This document shows positions 8,545-17,900 of a stretch of DNA of 25,732 nt, piece by piece. The DNA lies in assembly GCA_023474015.1 (NCBI GenBank), contig JAMCYN010000008.1:1-25732 (forward strand). The letters run 5' to 3'. How positions within the stretch are numbered: position 1 is the first letter of the stretch; each line of letters begins with the position of its first letter. The DNA is from Armatimonadota bacterium. Lineage in GTDB: Bacteria > Armatimonadota > UBA5829. The notes under the pieces are model-generated. The model searched no databases and had not been told where the DNA came from. It saw only the letters and a program-made list of their open reading frames with translations. The position numbers and the translations under genes are program-made.

Positions 8545-9029
8545 TCGTCGTGCTCCTTTCGCACGCCATAGCTTCCGTCACCTTGATCACTCCGGCCTTC
8601 GCCGCCACGAACCCTATCTGCAGCCGCAGCGCCACCAATCCGGCAATTGAGGCAATGTTGACAATCGATCCGGACTTTTGCAGCATCATCTGCGCCGCAG
8701 CAGCTTTGCGTCCTCAGAATGTGCCGTTGAGGTCCACGTTGATGATCCTGTGCAATGTGGCATCGGGATAACTGTACACCGTCGTCCGCTCTTCTCGGCT
8801 GGAAGCATTGAGTCCCGCATTGTTGACCATAATATCGAGTTTTCCGAACCGCTCTACCGTCGCGCCGATAAGCGCGCGCACCTGATCCGGTTGAGACACA
8901 TCGCAATGCACGAATGTCGCGGACCCTCCGAGTTTGGCCACTGTCGCCATGCCGGCTTCAACCTGAACGTCCGACACGACCACATGCACGTCTTCTTTCG
9001 CCAGAGCTCGCGCAATCGCCATGCCGATG
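8537..9029 (-). pseudogene. Short-chain dehydrogenase fragment (SDR-1), multiply damaged
   Basis: Read leftward, the frame begins inside the cofactor glycine motif (DIGMAIARALA, from GIG) and continues through VVVSDVQ, HCDVSQ, GKLDIMVNNAG and NVDLNGTF. It then meets TGA at 8714-8716, and resumes in the same frame as AAAAQMM, SIVNIASIAGLVAL, FVAAKAGVIKVTEAMAC. Four defects are visible. The N-terminus before the glycine motif is gone. There is a nonsense TGA. The catalytic Tyr of YxxxK is Phe (FVAAK). About 70-80 C-terminal residues are missing, so the frame runs straight into the ribosome binding site of the next gene and stops at TAA 8537-8539. It was presumably once the first gene of the operon. 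Confidence 0.88.
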
Positions 9030-9763
9030 TCGTCTTACACTATGCTCATAGCGACCAAGGCGCCAAGTCCGCTGTCGAAGAGATACGCGCCACGGGCCGC
9101 AACTCCGAAGCGTTTAAGGCCGACTTTAGCGATCTCGATGACGTTGTCGCGTTCGGCGACAAAGCAATCGAGTTCCTCGGTGGAATCGACTGACTGGTCA
9201 ATAACGCCGGTGTTACCTTCAACAAACCTTTCCTCAAGGTCACCCGGGAACAGTTCGCAATCACCTACGATGTCAACATCGGAGCGCAGTTCTTCCTCAC
9301 GCAGAGGGTAGTCGAAGACATGCTCACCCACGATGGCGGAACAATCTGCAACCTTACGTCAGTGCACGGCGTCTCCGGAGCGCCGGAACACTCCGTCTAC
9401 GCGGGCACCAAGGGTGCCATCATTGCCTACACTAGAACTCTTGCCGTGGAGATGGCGCACAAGGGAATCTGCTTCAACGCTATCACTCCCGGAATGGTTC
9501 TGGTAGAGAACTACGGCAAGTTGAAAGACTGCACGGATAAAGTCGCCCGCCAGAGCGCATACGACAGAATTCCACTCGGCAGATACGGATACCCCGTGGA
9601 AATAGGCAAGCTCGCCGCGTTTCTCTGTTCCGACGAATCTGGCTTCACCGTGGGCCAGACCGTTGTCGCGGACGGCGGCACCACCAGCCTGATGTCCTTG
9701 ATTTCCGATTTTCGCAACGAGGCAACAACCAGCCTCGGCTCCGGCTACGTGCCTGGAATCTAA
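9023..9763 (+). pseudogene. Short-chain dehydrogenase (SDR-2), 5'-truncated, with internal stop
   Basis: The plus-strand frame starts at ADVVLHYAHSDQGAK, the second strand of the Rossmann fold, so the start codon and TGxxxGIG motif are absent. It continues EIRATGRNSEAFKADFSD and AIEFLGGID, then TGA at 9191-9193, then LVNNAGVTFNKPFLKVTREQF in the same frame. The catalytic LTSVHG and YAGTK are intact, followed by the usual NAITPG and VVADGGT. It ends with TAA at 9761. TGA stands where many SDRs have Trp or an aliphatic residue (GGID-x-LVNNAG). It is convergent with the GH36 genes and joined head to head with SDR-1. Confidence 0.88.
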
Positions 9764-9904
9764 GCAATTCGCGATTCACTCAGCCATTACCGAATTATGC
9801 CTGGGAAGTCGCGGTTAACTCGCCGGTATGTTGACGGAACGGATCGTAACCCCTGAGCAGCAACAGGCGCCTCGCGACAGCCTCAGTCTACCTGCCAGAT
9901 GCTT
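9764..9904. other. Convergent intergenic gap
   Basis: The 141 bp between the 3' end of the SDR-2 pseudogene and the 3' end of the second GH36 gene. I looked for a hairpin followed by a T run in either direction and found none convincing; no coding frame is seen. Confidence 0.4.
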
Positions 9905-11974
9905 CTATGCCCGTTCCTTCCGAATGTGTATGACCGCCGCCCCGGGTTTGTTCTTAATCGTAATTGACAGCCCCTTTTCCGCAAGGTCTTTCCCATACAT
10001 CAAGCGCGGCTTGTTCTCATCGATGTCGGTGACGGAGTAACGGCTGCCCGGCTCCAGTCCCTTGAGATAGACTCGACACGTATCCGCGAGGCACCGCTGC
10101 CGTCTGAATGCCTGAACGATGCCCTCGCCGAGATCGGGCCTGTAGAACTGCCACGCCATCCACGCCCGCTCGCTCGTGCTCCAGCTTGTGAGCGTGTAGT
10201 AGTCCCCGTTAAAGTAGGGACGCACGGACAAGTACTCGTTGAGAAGGGCCTGAGCGGAGTCGAAATCGAAGCCCTCCGACTTGACTTTCTCGTAGACGTG
10301 CCAATTGATGACCAGCGCGGGGCTGTAACCGCTTCTCATCGAATACGAATCAGGCTTTGACGCACAGCCACCGCTCCACGGAATCCAGTCAGAGATGCCG
10401 TAGGTCTGGCACTGCATGCCTATCGGGTCGAAGTCGTTGGGGACCTGGTAATCGCTTCGCCAAAGCGAGATGCCACGCGAAATAGTCTCCAGGTCCTGCT
10501 TTCTGCCGCCGCCCGAGCAGTTGTCGATAACCAGGTTGGGATACTCTTTCAACAAGGCGTCCCAGAACTGATAAAACCCCTCGAAGTGTCGGATCTGATT
10601 GATGCCAATGCGGTCAGGGCCGCTGTCGGCGGGATATATCGGGTCGCCGTCCTGCCGGTAGAAGTCCAGACCCTGGTCCTTGATAAGCTTGATGTTCTCT
10701 TCGATAAGGCACTGATTGGCCGCCGGGTTGCCGTGATCGAACGAGTCACCGTTGATAATCCACTCCGGATGCACCTTCCCTACTCCCGCGTGCGGAAGCG
10801 CCCTGTTAGGCCAGGTCCACAAGAGGAACTTCATTCCGCGCTTGTGGGCCTGATCAGAGATGGGCTTCATGCCGTTCGGATACAGCTCGGGGTTCGGGGT
10901 GCGGTCGGCCGCGTTCTCGGGGTATGGCCTGCCGGTCTTGCCGGACCAGTTCGCGTCAATCCAGAAACACTCCATTGGCAGATTGTGATCGCCCCACCAG
11001 TTGATCTTCTCGATCTGATCGGCTTCGGTGGTTTCTCCCCAGACGGCGTCTACAAGAGGGCCCACGAGCGGCTTCCCGCCAGGACGAGGCATATAGTGCT
11101 CGATCAGGAGTTGCCGCCACACGTTCTGCCCGCGAATCCAGTCACCCTCGAAGTACATCAGCAGTATTCTTGGCGTCCTGATGCGCTCCCTCGGATGAAG
11201 CAACAGATGTGTATAGACTGGCTTGCCACCCGGCGTCGGAACGCCGGGGCCCTGAGTTGCGTTCATGCCGGCCGTGATGGACACGGCTTTCCCTGAGTCC
11301 CGCGCGAACTCGGCGCTCCAAGACCCGGACCACCCCACCGCCGCGACGATTCCTCCCCAGTCGCACGCCGTCGTAAAGAATGGCAGAGCGCCCTTCGATG
11401 ACCAGTGTCTCGAACCGAACTCCAGCCGCGCATTGGGCCCGAGGGTATCCGTGTACGGCTGAAAATCTCGTATCTCAACATTGCTGCCGAATGCGTGATG
11501 GCAGACGAACTCCCCGGAATCGCCACGGGTCAGCGATATGTCCAGGGCCTGCACGTTCTCGATGATCGGCGTGTCCTTGGACCCCTTGTTCTCGAAGTAG
11601 ACAACCCATTCGACAGCCGGGTAATCTAAATAAGCCACACTTTCACAGGTAACAACGATCCCCGTCTTGGCGTCCGTATATGTGAGCACCTGCTTCTTTC
11701 GGAACTTGTCCATCTTGACGACAGAGGTCTCCACCGTGCACGACCTGAGTAGTTCGGACGAGGGGACTCCCCCGTAGACGAACGAAAACGGCAGCCGGGC
11801 GGCCTTCGCGCTCAGGTGCGCCGAGGTCCAGGCTCGAGCCCTACTGATCTCGCTATCCATCGGCTTCGCGGCCAGCGCAGTCTCGCCGTGCACCATCAAC
11901 ACTCCCCAGACCAGCAGAACAAGGGTCCATGCCCCCTGTCTCCGTCCCGAGCACGCGCATATCGGCGCAATCAT
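9905..11974 (-). CDS. Secreted GH36-type alpha-galactosidase-like enzyme (paralogue B)
   Basis: A 689-residue exported glycosidase of clan GH-D. The signal peptide hydrophobic core is WTLVLLVWGVLMV with likely cleavage near ALAA-K. An N-terminal beta-sandwich (~40-300) is shared with paralogue A and with the plus-strand giant. The barrel carries CFWIDANW (~336-343), YRQDGD with the nucleophile Asp near 442, the sugar-binding motif DNCSGGGRKQDLE (~484-496), and the acid/base Asp in LWRSDY (~508). Where paralogue A has WFEPERV, B has WTWPNRA, so substrate choice probably differs. The start ATG 11974 has AGGAG five bases upstream. It follows paralogue A after 46 bp, clearly in the same transcript. 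The stop is TAG. GH36 family membership is confident; alpha-galactosidase as opposed to another clan-D activity is less so. Confidence 0.88.
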   Translation of the reverse strand: MIAPICACSGRRQGAWTLVLLVWGVLMVHGETALAAKPMDSEISRARAWTSAHLSAKAARLPFSFVYGGVPSSELLRSCTVETSVVKMDKFRKKQVLTYTDAKTGIVVTCESVAYLDYPAVEWVVYFENKGSKDTPIIENVQALDISLTRGDSGEFVCHHAFGSNVEIRDFQPYTDTLGPNARLEFGSRHWSSKGALPFFTTACDWGGIVAAVGWSGSWSAEFARDSGKAVSITAGMNATQGPGVPTPGGKPVYTHLLLHPRERIRTPRILLMYFEGDWIRGQNVWRQLLIEHYMPRPGGKPLVGPLVDAVWGETTEADQIEKINWWGDHNLPMECFWIDANWSGKTGRPYPENAADRTPNPELYPNGMKPISDQAHKRGMKFLLWTWPNRALPHAGVGKVHPEWIINGDSFDHGNPAANQCLIEENIKLIKDQGLDFYRQDGDPIYPADSGPDRIGINQIRHFEGFYQFWDALLKEYPNLVIDNCSGGGRKQDLETISRGISLWRSDYQVPNDFDPIGMQCQTYGISDWIPWSGGCASKPDSYSMRSGYSPALVINWHVYEKVKSEGFDFDSAQALLNEYLSVRPYFNGDYYTLTSWSTSERAWMAWQFYRPDLGEGIVQAFRRQRCLADTCRVYLKGLEPGSRYSVTDIDENKPRLMYGKDLAEKGLSITIKNKPGAAVIHIRKERA

Positions 11975-12020
11975 CTTTACTCCTCGCTTTCGTCTTTACT
12001 ACTCATCGCCCGGCCGTGTG

Positions 12021-14036
12021 CTAACTCTTCGAGTACACCACGACCGCGGCCTCCCGCTTTTCTTTCAAGGTGATAGTGAGCCCCTTCGTCATAAGATCGC
12101 TCCCGGTAAATTGGCCGAGATCACCGCGATCGAGGTCATTCAGGCTATACCTGGCTTTGGAGTCCAGCCCAAAGAGCTTGAAAGTCGCGGACTGGTCGGG
12201 GCATTCGTCTCTCCTGAACGCCTGCACCGCGCCCTGGCCGACTTCGGGGCGATTCCACTGCCACGCCATCCACACGTTTTTCTCGAGGCTGTATTCGGTC
12301 AGCGGGTAGTAATCGCCATAGTAATTCGGGCCGAGTTCGTTCTTCCATTGGCTAAACATCCGGCGTATTTTGTCGTAGTCCAGTTCTTTGCTGCGGACGT
12401 CGAAGCAGGAAACAAGGTGCGGGCACAGAGCGCTGCGGAAATGGTATGTGTCCGTGGTGGCGATGCCGGTCCCATAATAGGGATACCAGAACGAAATGCC
12501 ATAAGTCTGGCACTGCAGCCCCGTCGGATCCCACGGATAGTCGCTTCTCCAGAGTGGAACGGAGCGCCTCATGGTCTCCAGCTCATTCCTGCGTCCGCCG
12601 GACGCGCAGGAGTCTATGAGCATGTTGGGATGCCGCTCCCTGAGCGCGTCCCAATAGGCCAGATACCCCTGCACATACTGTATTTCGGTTATGCCCCGGC
12701 GATCCTCGCTGTCGGCAGCGCGCCAGAACACGAGCGGGTCGATATTGAAGTCCTGCCGATACAGGTCGATGCCCTGCTCGGTGAGCATCTTGTCGATGTG
12801 ATCGGTCACCCACTTGCGAGCATCCGGGTTGCCCATATCGAGCAGCTTCCACCCGTTCGGCTCTTTTGGGTTTGTCAGGAGCCATTCGGGATGCCCGTAG
12901 AGCCACGTACCGGGGGTCACGCGCTCGGGCTCGAACCAGACTATGGTGTCGATGCCCTTCTGGTGAGCGTGATCCGTGATGGGCCTGAAGCCTCCCGGGA
13001 ATCGCTTTTCGTCCACTTCCCATGTGCCGGTATTCGGCCATCCCTCTTTCTTATTGTGCGGGTACCAGCCGGCGTCCATCCACCAATAGTCGATCGGAAT
13101 CTTCTCTTCGATGTAGCGGTCGATAAAAGTAAGCTGGCTCTGGGTGTCGGCGTAGACCATCTCGCCGAATTGGATGGAACTGTCCGCCGCAAGTCGCACG
13201 GGCAGCGCTTTCCCGCCCTGCCTGGGCACGTTGTAGTCTATCATCCACTTTCGCCACACGTTCTGCGCCCTAACCCAATCGCCACTGTAAAATTGCATTA
13301 CAATAAGGGGCGTGCGGACTTCCTCGCCGGGATGAAGCTTGAAGTGAGTAAGTTCCTGGCCCGCCTTGACGGTCAAGCCGTTCTTGGCGTCGCGTGCAAA
13401 CTCGCTGGACCATTGCCCGGGCCAGCCCACAACGACGATCACGCCCTGGCCGGGCCACTCGATGTTGAAGTTCGGCAGGTCGGTGTTACAAGGACGCCCG
13501 TCGAGCGCGCCGATCCGCTTGGTCGCGCCGGGGCCGAGTTCGGTCGCGAGCGGCTGATAGTCCGCAGCCTCGCACGGACTGCCTTTGAAATGATGGAGTA
13601 GGAACTCGCCCCGTGCATTTCGCTTGAGCTGTATGTCCAGAGGGAGGATTTGCGTCAATAGCGGCGTATCGGCGTTTCCCGTGTTCTTGAAGTACAGAGT
13701 CCATTCCACAGTAGGATAATCGCGATAGTGCACCGACACGCACCGCACCTGAAGCCCCGTGGACGGGTCGGTCCAGGTCAGCGTCCACTGCTTGCGGGAT
13801 TTGTCCAAATCCTTTGCCGACTCCTCAAACTTGCAAGATGACAGCACACGGTACGATTGCTTGCCATCATAACTGAATGAAAACGGCAAGCCGGCGGAGT
13901 CTTTGCCTTGCAGGTGAGACTTGGTCCACGATGCGCAAGCGGCAATTTCGTCTTTGGTCGGCATAGCGGCGCAGGTGGCAGTCCCCAGCGCAGCCAAAGC
14001 CATGCCCGCCAGGATGAGTGTTGCGTGTGTGGACAT
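12021..14036 (-). CDS. Secreted GH36-type alpha-galactosidase (paralogue A)
   Basis: A 671-residue enzyme removing terminal alpha-galactosyl (or related) residues outside the cytoplasm. The signal peptide is LILAGMALAALGTATCAA. The N-terminal beta-sandwich includes PTVEWTLYFKNTG and GVIVVVGWPGQWSSEFARD. The catalytic barrel has YWWMDAGWYP (~317-326), WFEPERV (~367-373), DLYRQDFN with the nucleophile Asp near 429, DSCASGGRRNELETMRR (~475-491), and the acid/base Asp in PLWRSDY (~499). A C-terminal beta domain follows. All key GH36 residues are present. AAGGAGG ends five bases before the ATG at 14036, a near-ideal site. It lies 144 bp after the pseudopilin gene and 46 bp before paralogue B. The stop is TAG. 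It is probably driven by the LacI-controlled promoters upstream of the 1553-residue gene. Confidence 0.92.
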   Translation of the reverse strand: MSTHATLILAGMALAALGTATCAAMPTKDEIAACASWTKSHLQGKDSAGLPFSFSYDGKQSYRVLSSCKFEESAKDLDKSRKQWTLTWTDPSTGLQVRCVSVHYRDYPTVEWTLYFKNTGNADTPLLTQILPLDIQLKRNARGEFLLHHFKGSPCEAADYQPLATELGPGATKRIGALDGRPCNTDLPNFNIEWPGQGVIVVVGWPGQWSSEFARDAKNGLTVKAGQELTHFKLHPGEEVRTPLIVMQFYSGDWVRAQNVWRKWMIDYNVPRQGGKALPVRLAADSSIQFGEMVYADTQSQLTFIDRYIEEKIPIDYWWMDAGWYPHNKKEGWPNTGTWEVDEKRFPGGFRPITDHAHQKGIDTIVWFEPERVTPGTWLYGHPEWLLTNPKEPNGWKLLDMGNPDARKWVTDHIDKMLTEQGIDLYRQDFNIDPLVFWRAADSEDRRGITEIQYVQGYLAYWDALRERHPNMLIDSCASGGRRNELETMRRSVPLWRSDYPWDPTGLQCQTYGISFWYPYYGTGIATTDTYHFRSALCPHLVSCFDVRSKELDYDKIRRMFSQWKNELGPNYYGDYYPLTEYSLEKNVWMAWQWNRPEVGQGAVQAFRRDECPDQSATFKLFGLDSKARYSLNDLDRGDLGQFTGSDLMTKGLTITLKEKREAAVVVYSKS

Positions 14037-14180
14037 CCGTCCCTCCTTGAAACTTGAGGCTCGTCTGGCCGTGATCGAATGCTACGCGGCATGGAAGTCC
14101 ATTGCCGCAAGGCGTAGTCGCCCACACCCCCCACGCGCCCGCATTCCGCGGGGGCATTCTGTGTCGAACGAAGCTGCCAA

Positions 14181-14864
14181 CTATCGCGAGGGATCGTAGT
14201 TAAGCGACATGAAGTTCTCTGTCCTGATGGACATCACATGGCTGTCGCACATTAGGAAACAGCAGTATCCCGAATGCGCCGCCGCGGGGGCATCCTGGCC
14301 TGCGCCAAAGTAGCCATCGCACATCGGGATGACTTTTCCGGTCGACTTGCTTAGAGACCCCGCTCCCTCGTCGATAAGAGCGACTGTCTTGGTTGGCCGC
14401 CTCACCTGGTCTTGCATTGTTCCCTTGCCCCAGACATGGCTGTAATCCCAGTCCAGCTCGCTGTTCATCGAGTAGCTGCACTTGAAATTTGTCCGAACCG
14501 GCTGTAGGTCCGACGGACACACATAGACTTTCACGTTCTTTACGTATGGAAACAGCGAACCCTTCGTCACCAAGGTTGCATAGCCGTACTTCATTGAACT
14601 GTCCCGGATCAGACCAATATACTCGCCTCGATCGCTATAATTGGCATAGCGGTAGAGTGGCGCTCCCCCCGGATACTTCTTCCAGTCCTGCAGGTAGGCG
14701 CCAAGTCCAATGCCAAGTTGCTTCAGGTTACTTGCGCAAGCGCATTGCCTGCCCTTTTCCTTCGCCGCGGTTAACGCAGGGAAGAGAATGGCGGCGAGGA
14801 TCGCGATAATCGCGATAACCACCAGTAGCTCAATTAATGTGAACCCACGTCTCTTCATTTCCAT
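14181..14864 (-). CDS. Type II/IV pseudopilin (DUF1559-like, H-x9-D variant)
   Basis: A 227-residue prepilin-like protein. The class III signal [23 protein letters not shown] is textbook: cleavage after Gly7 by prepilin peptidase, Glu at +5, followed by the AAILFPAL helix and [17 protein letters not shown]. The C-terminal [14 protein letters not shown] is a variant of the H-x9-DG motif, with Ser for Gly. It belongs to the large expanded family typical of planctomycete-like and armatimonad-like bacteria. It sits between the giant modular protein (89 bp) and the GH36 enzymes (144 bp), so it is likely part of the same transcript. A role in surface display or in secreting these enzymes is an inference. 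GAGGAGG lies eight bases before the ATG at 14864. The stop is TAG. Confidence 0.93.
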   Translation of the reverse strand: MEMKRRGFTLIELLVVIAIIAILAAILFPALTAAKEKGRQCACASNLKQLGIGLGAYLQDWKKYPGGAPLYRYANYSDRGEYIGLIRDSSMKYGYATLVTKGSLFPYVKNVKVYVCPSDLQPVRTNFKCSYSMNSELDWDYSHVWGKGTMQDQVRRPTKTVALIDEGAGSLSKSTGKVIPMCDGYFGAGQDAPAAAHSGYCCFLMCDSHVMSIRTENFMSLNYDPSR

Positions 14865-14903
14865 AATCCATTCCTCCTCTTAGCCCTGCCGGCTAGTCTG
14901 AGT

Positions 14904-14929
14904 GGCCCGGGGCTTAGCAGCCCCGAGCC
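14904..14929 (-). terminator. Strong hairpin between the giant gene and the pseudopilin gene
   Basis: GGCCCGGGGCT and AGCCCCGAGCC pair over 11 positions with one mismatch around a TAGC loop; flanking T/A extends the stem by one pair. It starts 25 bases after the giant gene's TAA. No U run follows on the minus-strand transcript, so it is better read as an mRNA-stability or partial-termination element than a full intrinsic terminator. Confidence 0.5.
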
Positions 14930-14953
14930 ACATTGATCGCAGTCAGAATCCCA

Positions 14954-17900
14954 TTACGGAGTGTCTATTCCGATCAGGGACGAGTAGCTAGTCGGGTAAA
15001 GCGCCGGGACATTCGCCCCGCCTACCTTGGCGTGACCGAGGATTCCAGTCGCCTGTATGAACGATTGGGTCGGCGCGGAACCGGCGCCCGCGATGTCGCT
15101 GAGGCTGATCCGGATACCATTGCCGCCGGACCCATCGAGCAGGCCGGAGCCGTCATCCACGTAGATATAGGCGGCGTCTCTTGCAATCACCTTGCCCCAA
15201 ATGGTCACAAGGAGTCCGTAAGGCATATTGGCCGATCCCACCACTCCCTTATTGGAAGCGCCGAGAGCGCCAATCGCGGTTCCGGGCGTCTGAGACACTG
15301 CTATCGACATCGCGGTGATCTGCTTGTCGCCGTTTGCATCGGTGCCCACCGTTCCGGTAATGGCAAGTCTGTCACCCTTGAGGATCGTGGAAGCACCGGA
15401 CGGTACTACCTTTATGCCTGCCACTCTGTCGGGATCCTCTATATAGAGCTTGCCGCTGGTGAAGTCATCGGTGCCGGCTGTCGCCACTACCGGGTTCGTG
15501 ATGGTGACTACCGTCCCATCAGCCACTGTCTTGAGGGCCGCGACACTCGCGACGTTTGTCGGAGTGATCAGCAGCTTGTCGATACCTACGTCGACTCCGG
15601 TCGGATGCCCATTGACGTCCCAACCGTTATATACCGATACCTGGAACATCAGCGTGTCACCGGCGTTCATGGCGAAGGTGTCTTCCCAACCCACGCTGGT
15701 GACTTTTCCCGCTACCTTGTCCACATAGTTAGCGCGGATGCTACCATTGAACCAGTCGCCGTCGGTGATCTCGCCCAGATGGACGATACCTTCGTTCGTT
15801 GGCTGATGGGACGGGCGAACAAACGCGAAGTTAGGACCACTGGCATGCGGGTAGGTACCCTGGTTCGTGAAGTTCGAGTGAACCGCGTATATGCCGGACA
15901 CAGGACATGTCCACATTGCGCCGACCTCGTCGGAGTAAGTCCCAGACCCAGCTTGCGCCGCCGTTGCGACGAACTGCCCTATTTCAGCATAACGCGACCA
16001 GCCATCGAGCGGAGACGGACCGCCGCACATGGCGACGTTGCCGCGCCAGTCCCAACCCGTGCCGTCGTCGTAATGCCATCCCATCCAGGAATTGCCGTTG
16101 TTGTAGGCAGTCTCTGATTGCAGGTAGAGGTAATACAGCCCAGTCGCCCGTCGAATGCGGCCGTATGTCCACGTGCCGTTAGGGTTGGTACCGGCGTTGG
16201 AGTAATCCAGCGAAGTGTGATACTGCCAACGAGCGAGAGCGAAGCTCTTCGAAACGCTGCCACCGCCTGTCACAACCACGCCATCGGTCTGCTGGCCATG
16301 GTATCCTTCTTTGGCGGCCGCAATGGAGTAGGTTCCCGCCGGCACAGCCATGCTGTAGGTGCCGTCGGTGGCAGTCACTGCATATTGCGTTCCGCCCACG
16401 ACTGTCACGGAGGCGTTCGCGATTGGTGTGGTACCGTTCGTGACTACGCCCGAAACAGTGCCGCAAGGCGCTATCGACAGGTTGCGAGTAGCCGTGCCAC
16501 CCGCGCTAACGGTCACGCTACCGGAAGCCGCTACGAATCCGGCTTTCCTTGCCTTGAGCGTGTAGCTGCCCGCCGAAATCTGGAACGAGTAGTTGCCGGA
16601 ACCATCCGTGACCGCCCATACGGTGCCGTCCGGTGTAACGAGCGAAGCGCCCGCAACGCCGGCCCCACCTATGGTCGAGCTCACTTTGCCGGAGACCGTG
16701 CCAAGTGTCGCGGTCTGCATGATCTGAATGTCGAAGGCCAACCTGTGACCCGAATAGCCGTCGGAAGTGGTACCGGTGAACTGCAGGGAATCGCCCGCGG
16801 CGCAGGTGACAACACCTTCCCAGGAGTCGACCCCGGAGCCGCCGTACCCATCGGCGAAGTTGTGGATATCTCTTCCGATGAATCCCTGGACAAACAAGTC
16901 CGCAAGGGTGGCTCCATTATGCACCACGGCTATGTCCGCCGCGCTCGCGGCAGGCTGAGTGCCCTGACCGGTGACCCTCACCTTCACTCGGTAATTTCCG
17001 GCTGCGGGGCAGGTCCACTGGCAGCCCTGAGGTGTGTGAGATCCACCAACGGTGAACAACGCCTGGCCGGGCTCGCCATAGACTCCGGCTCCGTATGAAT
17101 CGCCCCCGTCTCCAGTAGGCATATAGCCGGTCACACACTCGGGACCAACCACCTTGCCGCAGTTTCCATAGGTGTTCCAAACCACATAGGGCTTGGCGTG
17201 CCAGCACTGCTGCAGGCCGGGATAGGACAGGTCTTCCTGGGTTGCATAGCGCACCCACTGCAGGGAAGTCGGATCAATGTATCCATAGTCCCACGCGCCG
17301 CTCGGGTTGCAAGCGGGGAGCGTGGTAAAGTCGGACTTCAGGTCCGCCATGGCGGCAACCGCCAAACTGAAGCTGGCTGCCGTAGTCTGGTTAGCCGCGA
17401 CCACGAGGCCGCTGCTGGTGGCCGAAGCGTAGCCGCCGGCGTTCGCCACAACGGTGTAAGTGCCAGCGTCGAGGGCTATGAAGTACTTGCCCGCGACATC
17501 GGTCGCGACGGTCTTTCCATCGGCCTGAACTAACGCGCCGGGTATCGGAGCCCCGCTGACCGCCGATGTGACGGTTCCCATGATCCCCTGATCCGAGCTG
17601 AGCGAGAAGTTCTGCGTGGCAGTGTTGCCGGCCGTCACGGAGACCGTGGCCTGCGCGGCCAGGTAACCAGGGCAGCTGACCTGCACCGTCACCGCGCCCG
17701 GAGTCGCCATAATCGAGTAGGCGCCGGAGCCGTTGGTTTGGGCAACGAACTTGCCATCCGCGGTCGCGACCGTGGCTCCAACCACTGGGCTTCCGCCGCA
17801 AGTCACGGTACCGGATATGGTGCCCAGGGCCGAGACTTTCATGATCTGAGCGTCCACGACGGCGCGGTTCAACGCGGCCCACCAGATGCCGCTCTCACCA

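Noticed and set aside
8714..9193. TGA read as tryptophan in this organism
   Set aside because: The large intact genes use TGG throughout with no internal TGA, and both TGA-bearing genes have further disabling lesions.
12018..13601. 527-codon plus-strand frame opposite GH36 paralogue A
   Set aside because: It is antisense to a well-supported enzyme, lacks domain character and arises because rare codons leave the opposite strand open.
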